Source of the DNA: Cryptomeria japonica | Lineage: Eukaryota > Streptophyta > Pinopsida > Cupressales > Cupressaceae | Reading direction: 5' to 3' | NCBI RefSeq assembly: GCF_030272615.1 | Contig: NC_081413.1 | Span: forward strand, 722,141,649-722,205,648 | Length of the DNA stretch: 64,000 nt | Shown here: piece by piece, positions 1 through 8,949 of the stretch | Layout of the letters: every line of letters begins with the position of its first letter | Numbering within the stretch: position 1 is the first letter of the stretch | The notes under the pieces: generated by a model | Databases searched by the model: none | What the model was told of the DNA's origin: nothing | The model's input: the letters and a program-made list of their open reading frames with translations, nothing else | Translations under genes and position numbers: made by a program

Positions 1-1092
1 CAGCATCTATTGCATAAAGGTGTCGCTTTTAAATGGACTGAGCAATGCCAATCAACATTTGAAGATCTTAAGGACTATTTGCTATCGCCGCCTATTCTAA
101 TGCCTCCTATAGAAGGAAAGCCACTTATATTGTATATTTCTGCAACTGAAACGGCACTAGGAGTTCTCTTGGCCCAACAGGATGAGAACGACAAAGAGCG
201 AGCTATTTATTATATCAACCGGACACTAGTAGGCTATGAGCTGAATTATTCAACTATTGAATGGGCATGCTTAGCAGTGGTCTTTGCAATGCAGAAACTC
301 TGACACTATATGTTAAATCACCAAACACTGTTGGTTGCAAAAATTGATCCCTTGAAATACTTGCTTAGTAGAGTAGCTTTGACGGGTCACCTAGCAAAGT
401 GGGTTATGATCCTCAGTGAATTTGATATTGAGTATATGGAGCGAAAGGCGATAAAAGGACAAGTCATAGCAGATCAACTTGTAGAGGCTCCTATTTATGA
501 TGATCATCCCATGTTGACCGATTTTCCAGATGAATCAGTCTTTGCTCTCACATCTTCTAATGAATGGAAGCTATACTTTGATGGATCCCATACCAAGTTC
601 GGGTCCGGAGCAGGCATCTTGTTTGTCACCCCTCAAGGTGATGCTATTCCCAAGTCCTACAGAATAACTTTTCATTGTACCAATAACATTGCAGAGTATG
701 AAGCACTGGTCACAGGACTCCGAGTAGCGGTCCACTGGAATATCACACATTTGCAAGTCTATGGAGATTCTCAATTAGTCATCCGACAAGTGAATGATGA
801 CTATGAAACAACAGATGAAAAGCTTATTCCCTATAAGCATATGGTAGATTTCTTCAAGACAAAATTCACGACTATCCATTTCAGTCAAGTTCCAAGAATG
901 CAAAACAAGTCAGCAGATGCGATGGCTACGATCGCTTCCATGTTAAATCTGCCCCACAATATGGTCAAATGTGAATTTTTGGTCGAGCAGTTGCTTGTCC
1001 CTTCTTTTGACATTCCGACAGCAGATGTGATGTGCGTTCTTGTTGGTCCTAACTCCCCGTGGTACAAAGATGTATATCAATATTTGAAATAA
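1..1092 (+). pseudogene. pol fragment: degenerate RNase H followed by archaeal-type RNase H (element 1)
   Basis: One reading frame (frame 1) covers the end of reverse transcriptase/RNase H (about 1-500) and a second RNase H (about 560-960). In the first domain the usual catalytic Asp is lost: the segment reads YISATETALGVLLAQ where gypsy RNase H normally has an Asp before Ala-Ser. The second keeps all expected acidic positions: YFDGSH, AEYEAL, YGDSQLV and KSADAMA. This is the Tat pattern, in which the acquired RNase H takes over removal of the RNA strand during reverse transcription. A TGA at 301 replaces an Arg that element 2 still has as CGA (KLRHYM), and a TAA stands at 1090. No frameshift was seen, so it is non-functional but not scrambled. 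Confidence 0.85.
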
Positions 1093-2313
1093 CAAACCTT
1101 ACCACCTAACCTTTCTGCTAACCAACGCCGAGCCTTCATCCGACAGACAGCCAAATATGTCATCATTGTCGACACCCTTTACTGTCGTTCCTTTGACCAT
1201 ACCCTCCTCAGGTGTTTGGATTATAACGAAGCACAAATGGCTTTACACGAGGTTCACGATGGTATATGTGGGAGCCATTTCAATGGTCTAAGCTTACCTA
1301 AAAAGTTGATTCGTGCTGGGTATTATTGGCCCACTCTGGAAAAAGATGTTCACGATTTTGTTAAGAAGTGCTACAAATGCTAGATCCATGGAAACTACAT
1401 TCATGCACCAGCCCAAGAGCTTCATTTTGTCATATCTTCGTGGCCCTTTTCTCAATGGGGATTGGATCTTATTGGCAAGATTCACCCGACATTTGCAAAT
1501 GGACACAAGTTCATCATCACAGCCATAGAGTATTTTACAAAATGGATCGAGGCTATCCCCATGACCTATATCACTGGTGTGCAAATTTCAAAATTCCTAT
1601 TGAATTATATCATATGTCGGTATGGGGTTCCCCTTTCCATAGTCATAGATAATGGTCATCCCTTCAAGAATAAAGATGTCAAGGAACTCTGTGAAAAGTT
1701 TCATATCCAACACCGTTTCTCTAGTCCATACTATCCATAGGGGAATGGTCAAGCCGAAGCATCAAATAAAGCCATTATCAAGATCGTGAAAAAGGTTGTC
1801 AATGACGCTGGTCGAGATTGGCATGTACAGTTGAATCCAGCACTATGGGCCTATCGCACTTCTATCCGCACACCTACTGGCGCAACATCTTATTCCTTGG
1901 TGTATGGTGCGGAAGCCATTTTACCCTTGGAAGTGGAGATTCCTTCCTTGCGTGTTTCCTTGCAACATCTGATTGATGATGAGACGCATAGAGTCTCTTG
2001 GTTGCATCAGCTTGAGATGTTAGATGAGAAACGTCAGACAACCCTAACACATTTGCAAGCATATCAAAACCGTCTCCGTCGCTCTTATAATAAGAAGGTC
2101 AAAGGGTGACACTTCGAAGTGGGAGATCTGGTTTTAAAGGCAAACCCTAAGAATGCACAGTCTACTGACATCATCAAAGGTAAGTTTGAACCTAATTGGG
2201 TTGGGCCTTTCATAGTGATTGTAGCCTATGGCTCGGGGGCATATCAGCTTGCCACTCCAGAAGGTGAACCTTTGTCTGATCCTGTCAATAGCATGCACCT
2301 TCGTAAGTACTAG
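1093..2313 (+). pseudogene. pol fragment: integrase (element 1)
   Basis: Same frame as the RNase H region. The zinc-binding part runs from about 1250 (HEVHDGICGSH) through GYYWPTLEKD to KKCYKC near 1380. The catalytic core shows WGLDLIGKIHP (first Asp), a second Asp in IDNGHPF near 1650 and the Glu in GNGQAEASNK near 1750. The C-terminal part reads KGKFEPNWVGPF and ends at MHLRKY with a TAG at 2311; no chromodomain is visible. In-frame stops lie at 1381 (Gln in element 2), 1738 (Gln in the YYPQGN motif) and 2107. Integrase would insert the cDNA into the host chromosome. This copy is inactive, yet its frame is unbroken by indels. Confidence 0.88.
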
Positions 2314-2339
2314 GCATAATTTTCTATCAGCACTTCTTC

Positions 2340-2510
2340 AAGTATGATCTTGAAAAAATACAAAAAAAAATAAAAATCAAAAAGCAAAAAAATACAAAAA
2401 AAATTAAAAAGCAAAAAAAAACAAAAAAAATCAAAAAGCAAAAAAATACAAAAAAAAGTGAAAAAGCAAAAGAGAAAAAGAGCAAAAAAAAAAGTAAAAA
2501 AAAATGATTC
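2340..2510 (+). repeat. A-rich low-complexity stretch after pol
   Basis: Runs of A separated by T, TC, GC or GTG, for example units like AAAAATCAAAAAGCAAAAAA, fill this stretch directly after the pol stop. Element 2 has a shorter version at the same place (35855-35902). It has no coding potential; the Phe-rich frame on the other strand is a by-product of the A runs. Confidence 0.85.
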
Positions 2511-2544
2511 GCCCTCTAGTGAAAACCTGGCAAATAGGCGCTTT

Positions 2545-2566
2545 GGGCAAGTACCATGGTGAAAAC
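2545..2566 (+). other. Conserved post-pol block (element 1 copy)
   Basis: A 22-base block beginning GGGCAAGTACCATGGTGAAA is identical to 35940-35961 in element 2, although the surrounding DNA has diverged. Here it is flanked by a direct repeat of GTGAAAACCTGGCAA-like sequence (2519-2533 and 2560-2574). The role is unknown; the position just after the A-rich tract in both elements suggests a conserved RNA or DNA signal. Confidence 0.7.
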
Positions 2567-2777
2567 CTAGCAATCAGGGGCCATGTGTAACGAGATCATT
2601 GCTCTATCATCTGTCATGACCTCTAGCTATGCTTGTCTTGACCCAATGTTCTGTTTCAAGCCTGTGATTGGTCAACATCATTGTCTTGCATACTCCGGTT
2701 TCTTGTACATATGTCTTTCAAATGTGCATTGGGTGCGTTCCCCTTGTCATGATCAATCACTGGAAATTTTGCATCTA

Positions 2778-3025
2778 AAAATGTCCTGAAATAATTCAAA
2801 AAAATTGAAAAATGTCCTAAAATAAATCTAAAAAAAAAATCAAATAATGTCCTAAAATAATTCAAAAAAATTGAAAAATGTCCTGAAATAATCCCTAAAA
2901 ATCAAAAAATGTCCTGAAAAAATCTTTAAAAATCAAATAATGTCCTGAAATAATCCCTAAAAATTGAAAAATGTCCTGAAAAAAATCCCTAAAAAGTCAA
3001 ATAAAGTCCTGAAAAAATGAACAAA
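2778..3025 (+). repeat. Tandem repeat, about 30-bp unit, about 8 copies
   Basis: Imperfect units of the form ATGTCCTGAAATAATCCC followed by A-rich filler start near 2781, 2811, 2846, 2878, 2909, 2939, 2971 and 3006. The array lies in the spacer between pol and the antisense gene of element 1. No equivalent was seen in element 2. Confidence 0.8.
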
Positions 3026-4183
3026 AAAATTGTAAAATCTCGAAAAGCAAAACAAAAAAATAAATGATCCCTTTGTGCATAGACAGATCCCTGAGCATCC
3101 CTCCAACGACACGCAATCATACACTATGCTTTAATGAAATCACGCTTAAATAGATGAACTTTTTCCATCAAACCAGACATTCAAACTGATCAAAATTGTC
3201 TTATCAATTGAACATCAGCATCAACATTATCATTTGTCCTTGTCACTACTATCATGGGTCTTATACAAGGTATGGTATACTTGAAACCAGACTGTGTCCT
3301 GTCTTAGACGGGGTACCGCATGTCCTGAAACCAAACAGCATGATCGCCCTATCAACACTTTCAACTTTTGACAATGAAGATCAAGATGTTTGTTTGACTT
3401 GTTGGAATTTGTGCATCTTATCTTTTTATCGATTTATCTTTGGCTTCGATCATGTTCCTATGTTGCTCGATGATGTCACTAAGTGATTTAGAGTGACCGG
3501 GATGGTTCATGGTCCCTTTCTTTTTTGTTGTGATTGTTGTTTGTTTGTGATGTGTCTGTCTTTTGCAAAAAGGTTTGCATTTCAGCTCTGGCCTTCAATG
3601 CCATGATGCTACGCATCCACTTTGCTACATTAAAATAAAGGTTCTCACCTACAAAGTGCATTACTGAAAGCAAGTTTTTCTTCGCCTCTAACTGTCCTCT
3701 GTTCTTCTTACTAACATTTCTTCTGTCAGTTTGGATAGTCAGTTCGGTCTAGTGCTTTGATTTCCCCAAACACACATATGTTGCATCCTGCATCCATTTG
3801 GTTAGTACATTTGCACTATATCTAGCATCACATCCAGCATTTTATCCATTTCATATTATAAATGCATCAAAAACACATAAAAAATATATCCATACATGTT
3901 CCACAATGGTCCATCAATAGTGCATAAGTCATCCATGCATGGCAAATAACATAAGTCATCACACATTGCATCCCATCATATCGATGCATATCATATCATA
4001 TATCAAAATAATATCGGAGTACAAAATTGGACTGTCTGTCCTAAGTATGGCCCACAGGCTGACTACATAATGTCAAACTACATCTGTCTCTATCCTAAGG
4101 AGCACGTGCCTCTGTCACTGGGTGCTCCCTCTATCTTCCTCATCCCTGCCATGTCTCACGGATGATGTCCCTCCTAGTCCTGG
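3026..4183. other. Non-coding spacer of element 1
   Basis: No protein domain was recognised on either strand. The stretch has several short direct repeats rich in CATC and CATA (about 3780-4020) and lies between the tandem array and the 3' end of the antisense gene, so it may contain that gene's 3' untranslated region. Element 2 has a longer spacer in the same place. Confidence 0.5.
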
Positions 4184-6394
4184 CTATGGTGGTCTCATAG
4201 GTCCACTCACCCCCATGCTGCTCAATGACCTCCGAGAGCGTGCCCTGCTCTCTGTCCTTGATCGTGCCTGATATGAAGCTACTCTCTGCTCTGGTGAGAC
4301 TGCACTCTCATATAGTGTCCTCCAATGGCGTATCTCCTCTCTGGTCTCTACCAACATCTGTGCCATCTCACGTGCACTGGCATCCCTAATCGACCCAATA
4401 TACTCAATGACTCTCTGTTCTTCTCGCTGTGCCTGAGCTATTGCTGCATCTCGAGCCGCTGTGAGTCTGGCTATCTTTGCTCTTAACTGATCCTGCTCTG
4501 TCCTCACGATGGCATTCTATCTCTCTAATGTCGCAATGTGATCATACTAACTCGCTATGGTAGCCCTGCACATCTCCATCTCCTCTATGCTAGCTGTCTC
4601 CGGCTCTATGTGTATATCTTGCAATGCCTCCTAATCCCCTGAATCTGGCTCCTGATCATCATCCCCCTCATCATCTCCATCCTTGTCATCCCCCTCATCC
4701 TCATCCCCGCCCTCATCCTCCTCGATCCTCCTCATCCTCATCATCTCCCTCCTCCTCTCCAGTGAGTGGGAAGTCCTCCTGTCTCCTAGGTACTGGAATG
4801 TCCGGATCTGTCAATGGCACTGGTCACCATCGTGCAAACCATCTCTCATACTTCTCTGTCATCCTGATGTCCTCCACATCTGATCTCCAATCCCACTGTC
4901 TCTGCTATAGCTGTGTGAAGTCAGCATATGCTATGTGTGGCCGAATCATACTCCCCCACTGACTCGTCTCTCTGTGAGATCGGGCAAAGTGTGCAGTCCT
5001 TCTAGGTACATCTTGTCTCTCTCCAAACTGTCATCTGACTCTCTCTGGTAGGTACATCTCAATCACTCTCTAGTGATTCACTGGTCACCCAATCAGGTAC
5101 CTCTCCTATCTGCAGTACAGTAGCTCATCACTATCATCTGACCATCCAAGGCAATCATGATATGGCCTCCATGTGAACTCTCTCAGTTTGTCTAGCTCGT
5201 GTCGCCAATACAGTATGTATCCAAATGGACCCTGTCTCAATGCTCCCCCATAGCAGTACACATATGGTCGATGTGGTAATACCTGTCTCTCTACAATCGG
5301 TCGACATATGGCTATGTGCTCAAATGCCCATACCTGTAACAGTGTGACTCCACAGCTCAAAGTCTGAACTCCCTAATATGCTATCTGATGCAATTGAAAA
5401 AATAGCATAGCTAGTACACATGGTCCCCATGCGTACATTGTACCCTCTGTCGCCATCTGCTCTAGCACTCTTCCCCATCCAATTGGGAATCCATGTCCTC
5501 ATCTATCTCCTGCTAGTAGGCATGCTATAACCATTGCTATCACCACATATTGTCGATCATACTCTGATGCCATGGTCTCCCAACCGATCTCCCTCTCTAC
5601 GATGTCCAGATCATCTGCGTCGCACTCAAATAATCTACACAATGCATCTCTCCCTTTCACTGGGTCATACTCTACCATCTCTCCATGAATCGAAATGCGG
5701 AGGATATGCCATACGTCCTCTAGTGTCACAGTCGCCTCTCCAGTCACCAGATGGAAAGAGGAGGTCTCCGAATACCATCGCTCTACCAATGCGATAAGCA
5801 GTCCTATGTTTGCCCTAATCTCGGGCATGAATGTGATATAGTATATCCCAAGTCCTGCTAATGTATCTCTATCCATTCTTTTGAGTCTATGTCGTAACAT
5901 GAAGCAGTCTGGTCGGTTCTCCCGCGTGATCAATGGATACTGTCGACTCTGCATCACAATTGGGGCACATTTTGTCAGTTTTAGGGTTTGCTCCTACAGG
6001 TTGCATTTCCTTGTTTCATGTCCAAATCAGGGTGTTTCTAAGCTATTCTGACCTATCCTACCCTTATCCCCCCTTTCTGGATCATTTGCATGTTGTTTTG
6101 ACCAAAATTAGGGTTTACAATGCACAATTGCGCCTGTGTGACAAGTCCTGCACCTGTGTCACATAACCTGTGCCTATGTCCCCTTACACAAGCACAAAAG
6201 ACATTACACAAGTGCAGAATTCGCCCTACACAAGCGCAGGTGTCACTTTCTGCATTTTCTGTGGGCCCCGCAATGTCCCGCAAGCAAGTCAAATTCATAA
6301 AATTGAAAACATGGGTTTTTGAGATACATACCGCTGCTCCTGCGTCGTCCGGTCATCTGTACGCGCATACAGGTTCTTCAAGGTGATCTGCCAT
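4184..6394 (-). pseudogene. Antisense PMD (plant mobile domain) gene of element 1, two exons, decayed
   Basis: Read on the - strand. Exon 1 starts at an ATG (6394-6392), encodes 21 codons including one TGA, and ends at 6332 before a GTATGT donor. The intron spans 6331-5949 and ends in GATGCAG. Exon 2 begins at 5948 and enters a PMD: GIYYITFMPEIRANIG, then WYSETSSFHLVTGEATVTLE and DVWHILRI, followed after breaks by LLQVWAFEHIAI and FTWRPYHDCLG. A charged, coiled-coil-like C-terminal part (4507-4184) ends the gene. Exon 1, its reading phase and the splice sites match the antisense gene of element 2. PMD proteins in plants include MAIL1-type silencing-related factors and many transposon-borne copies; a role in this element is not known. 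Stops or frameshifts near 5499 and 5340 make it a pseudogene here. Confidence 0.8.
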
Positions 6395-6491
6395 TGGAAT
6401 GTTCACCATCTCTCTGCAAGTGTCCTTTTCTAGAGCAACAAATTCTCTTCTTTGGCTAGTGCAAATGAGCAAATTTCACTCTCTTTGCCTC

Positions 6492-6498
6492 ATTTATA
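6492..6498 (-). promoter_or_regulatory. Candidate TATA box of the antisense gene (element 1)
   Basis: The - strand reads TCTATAAATGAGG, with TATAAAT about 100 nt upstream of the exon 1 ATG (6394). Element 2 has TATAAAA about 90 nt upstream of its equivalent ATG. The matched spacing in two diverged elements is the support. Confidence 0.55.
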
Positions 6499-6636
6499 GA
6501 TCTTTGTCAATGCATAGATGGACATGCACCCTATCCATCTTATGTTGGTCGCGGTCTTTTGCATCTCCTTTTGTTTTTCCTTCGTGCATCCGATCTCAGA
6601 TTGTCGGTCCGTTCGATCCTATTATTTTTATCGACC

Positions 6637-6670
6637 AATTGGCCTCTTTTCTACCTGTTTCTGGCCAATT
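6637..6670 (+). other. Foldback upstream of the PPT (element 1)
   Basis: AATTGGCC (6637-6644) and GGCCAATT (6663-6670) are perfect inverted repeats with an 18-nt loop, directly before CCTCAAGGGGGCAT. Element 2 has an 11-bp foldback of unrelated sequence directly before the same GGGGGCAT block. Confidence 0.6.
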
Positions 6671-6758
6671 CCTCAAGGGGGCATGCGTATGTCATTGTCA
6701 GCATCTGGGGCATTTTCATTATTGTTCTTTAAAACAACGCTTAAAATCACATTGTCTC

Positions 6759-6772
6759 AAAGAGGGGCAAAA
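6759..6772 (+). promoter_or_regulatory. Polypurine tract (element 1)
   Basis: AAAGAGGGGCAAAA lies immediately before the LTR start TGTAGACACC. It is the expected primer for plus-strand DNA synthesis and is identical to the tract in element 2 (42073-42086). Confidence 0.9.
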
Positions 6773-7087
6773 TGTAGACACCTAAAAATGGTCAACGCTT
6801 GCAGAGTCATACTTTAACATTGGCGCATTATCTCATTTTAGAGTTTTTGCGTCACATTAACATTTCTCCTATGTCACACACTTGATCTTTATCATTTGTG
6901 AGCATTGAGTCCTTCTTCTGCATTCCTCATTTTTCTTGCTTTCAAATTTGGTCTTGTCGATAACAATATTTGTCATGATTTCGGTCAATCTTATCCTGTC
7001 GCATCTATGTGCGTATTCATTTGTCATCATTTTGGACATTGTCAATCCTAATTAGGGTTTTGTCCTCTTATCAATCCTATCATCATG

Positions 7088-7316
7088 TGATCAATTTGTC
7101 ATCGATCGTTGTCGTTTTCAATCTTATTATCTTGCAATCGATTTGTCATCGATCCTTATCTTTTGATCAATTTGTCATCAATCTTGTCGTCTTGTGATTG
7201 ATTTGTCATCGATCGTTGACATTTTCAATCTTGTTGTTTTGCAATCTATTTTGTCATCGATCTTTGTCCTTGTCAATTTTGTCATTTTTGTGATCAATTT
7301 GTCATCAATTGTCGTC
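7088..7316 (+). repeat. GATCAATTTGTCATCGATC-type repeats in the U3
   Basis: At least six copies of (A)TTTGTCATC(G/A)ATC occur at about 7091, 7141, 7169, 7201, 7249 and 7294, separated by 20-50 bases. They lie in the promoter half of the LTR and may be repeated protein-binding sites or simple slippage; no binding factor can be named. Confidence 0.65.
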
Positions 7317-8091
7317 TTTCTCAATTGTGTCAATTTGGATCAATTAGTCATTGTTCCTCGTCAATTGGCGCATTTATTAATTAAATCATTTGTCAGCATT
7401 GGTCTTTTATCAAGTCAAAATCATGATCAAATAGAATCGATATCAATTATCCTTTGTCAAGACCTAATTGTCATCCTTGCATTTCTAATTCATCTTTTAG
7501 GGTTTCATGATTTTATTCATTTAACCCTGTTTGTCATTTCTCCCTCTAGGTTAAATAATTTATTTATTTATCTTAGGTCTTCGTGTCACAATTAAATCTT
7601 TAATTTAATTGGCTAACTAATAATTTCCTCTTTTTGTGAATTAATTAATAAATGACAAATTATTAATTAATTTACCTAATTTCACATCATTCCTAATTTC
7701 CTAATTTTTCATCAATTTCTAAATTTCCTCTTTGTGAATTAATTAATAAATGAAAAATTATTAATTAATTCACTAAATTCCTAATTTCCTCATTTTCTAA
7801 TTTCCTAATTCCTATTTTCCAATTTTCTAATTTTCCTAATTTCTAATTCAATTTCCTCCTATTTTCCTCCTAATTTCATGGGAATGACATTTCAATTTGT
7901 CATAATTTGTCATAATTGACAATCAATCAATTTTGACATAGAAATTTGTCATAATTGTGTCATGAATTATCAATCAATCAATTTTTGCATAGAAAGTGCA
8001 AATTTGTCATATTTTGTCATAATTGACATTTTTGATTTGCAATTTCCATTTGAATCTCTTCATGCTAATTTGATCTTTTCTCCAATTTGTC

Positions 8092-8098
8092 TATAAAT
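8092..8098 (+). promoter_or_regulatory. TATA box of element 1 LTR
   Basis: CTATAAATTGG sits within the LTR, downstream of the AT-rich U3, with a C-rich TCCTGATCCCCAAC segment after it. This is the likely core promoter of the sense transcript. Confidence 0.5.
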
Positions 8099-8504
8099 TG
8101 GATGAATTTCTTCAATCCTGATCCCCAACTAATCACTTTTTCGAATCACTTTGTCGAATCACTTTTTCGAATCACATTATCAAATTAATCACTTTTTCTA
8201 GTCACATTATTGACTAATCACTTTGTTGAATCAATCACGCTTCGAGTATTCTTGCGCTACTATCTTGTCTACTTGCTTTCATCTCATGTGTATGCACTAG
8301 TAGGTGAGATCCACAACAAAGCTATTTGAAGAAGAAAGAAGGACAATGGAGCCACATGAAGGAGACATTCAATTCTGCATCTGGTTTGCTTAATTTTTCG
8401 ATCTTGAATATCTTGTTTTCATATCTCTATTGGATGTAATTAGGATTGATCATTGCATTTGAGCTTTTGTGATTGAGCTATGACTAATATTGATATTTGC
8501 TTTG

Positions 8505-8696
8505 ATGATTTCTGATTTCCTAGCTACAGTTAGTATTCTCATAACTCACACTCTAAGGGAAGGCAATAAGGTTGCAGACCTTTTAGCTAATGAAGGGGTC
8601 AATTTAGAGGTGGAGGTTAAATATATCAGAGAGGCCCATTGTAAAAGGGATGTTAGAGAGCAATTATTATTTGATCGCATCAATGGGTCAAGTTAA
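8505..8696 (+). pseudogene. LINE RNase H C-terminal fragment
   Basis: The frame reads HTLREGNKVADLLANEGV, the C-terminal signature of the RNase H domain of plant non-LTR retrotransposons (compare HIYREGNTEADKLSNFGE in the LINE at 24590). The N-terminal half is not in the window because element 1 inserted here. The frame ends at 8696. Confidence 0.7.
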
Positions 8697-8949
8697 AATC
8701 ATGATTCCAGAAATCAAAGACAGAGTTTGGGGGCAAATGAACTGTCAGTTAATGATTGCTATTAGGCATCGGTTTTATGATGATATGTGTGATGGGGATT
8801 ATAATAAGTGCTGGATTTGTGCGGCCATTATTATTATCTTTTAAACCACAGATGGGACTCTGTTTTGTTACCCAAGATTTTTTCTCAAGAACTTGTGGTT
8901 AAATCTAGGTCTGCAAATTGTGAGATACACCATTGGGGACTTCGACTTG

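Larger units (their letters stand above)
1..8485 (+). mobile_element. Element 1: 3' part of a Tat/Ogre-type Ty3/gypsy retrotransposon
   Basis: The window opens inside this element. In order it shows a degenerate RNase H, a second archaeal-type RNase H, integrase, an A-rich and repeat-rich spacer, an antisense plant-mobile-domain gene, a polypurine tract and a long 3' LTR starting at 6773. The dual RNase H and the antisense extra gene point to the Tat/Ogre branch. The PPT plus the first bases of the LTR match element 2 exactly, while the rest of the LTR does not, so these are two related families. The right end is approximate because the 5' LTR is outside the window; a LINE RNase H frame picks up by about 8505, so the LTR ends shortly before that. 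Confidence 0.85.
6773..8485 (+). repeat. 3' LTR of element 1 (right end approximate)
   Basis: The LTR begins with TGTAGACACC after the PPT. Its U3 contains a TTTGTCATCGATC-type array (7088-7316) and AT-rich palindromic blocks built from TTAATTAATAAAT (about 7580-7790). A TATA box (TATAAAT, 8092-8098) lies roughly 390 nt before the apparent end, much like the spacing in element 2's LTR. The end cannot be fixed without a second LTR; the LINE RNase H frame resumes by about 8505. At about 1.7 kb it would be roughly twice the length of element 2's LTR. Confidence 0.75.

Noticed and set aside
4624-4962. 112-codon His/Pro/Ser-rich + strand frame
   Set aside because: Opposite strand of the acidic region of the antisense PMD gene; simple CATC/CTCATC repeats explain its composition.
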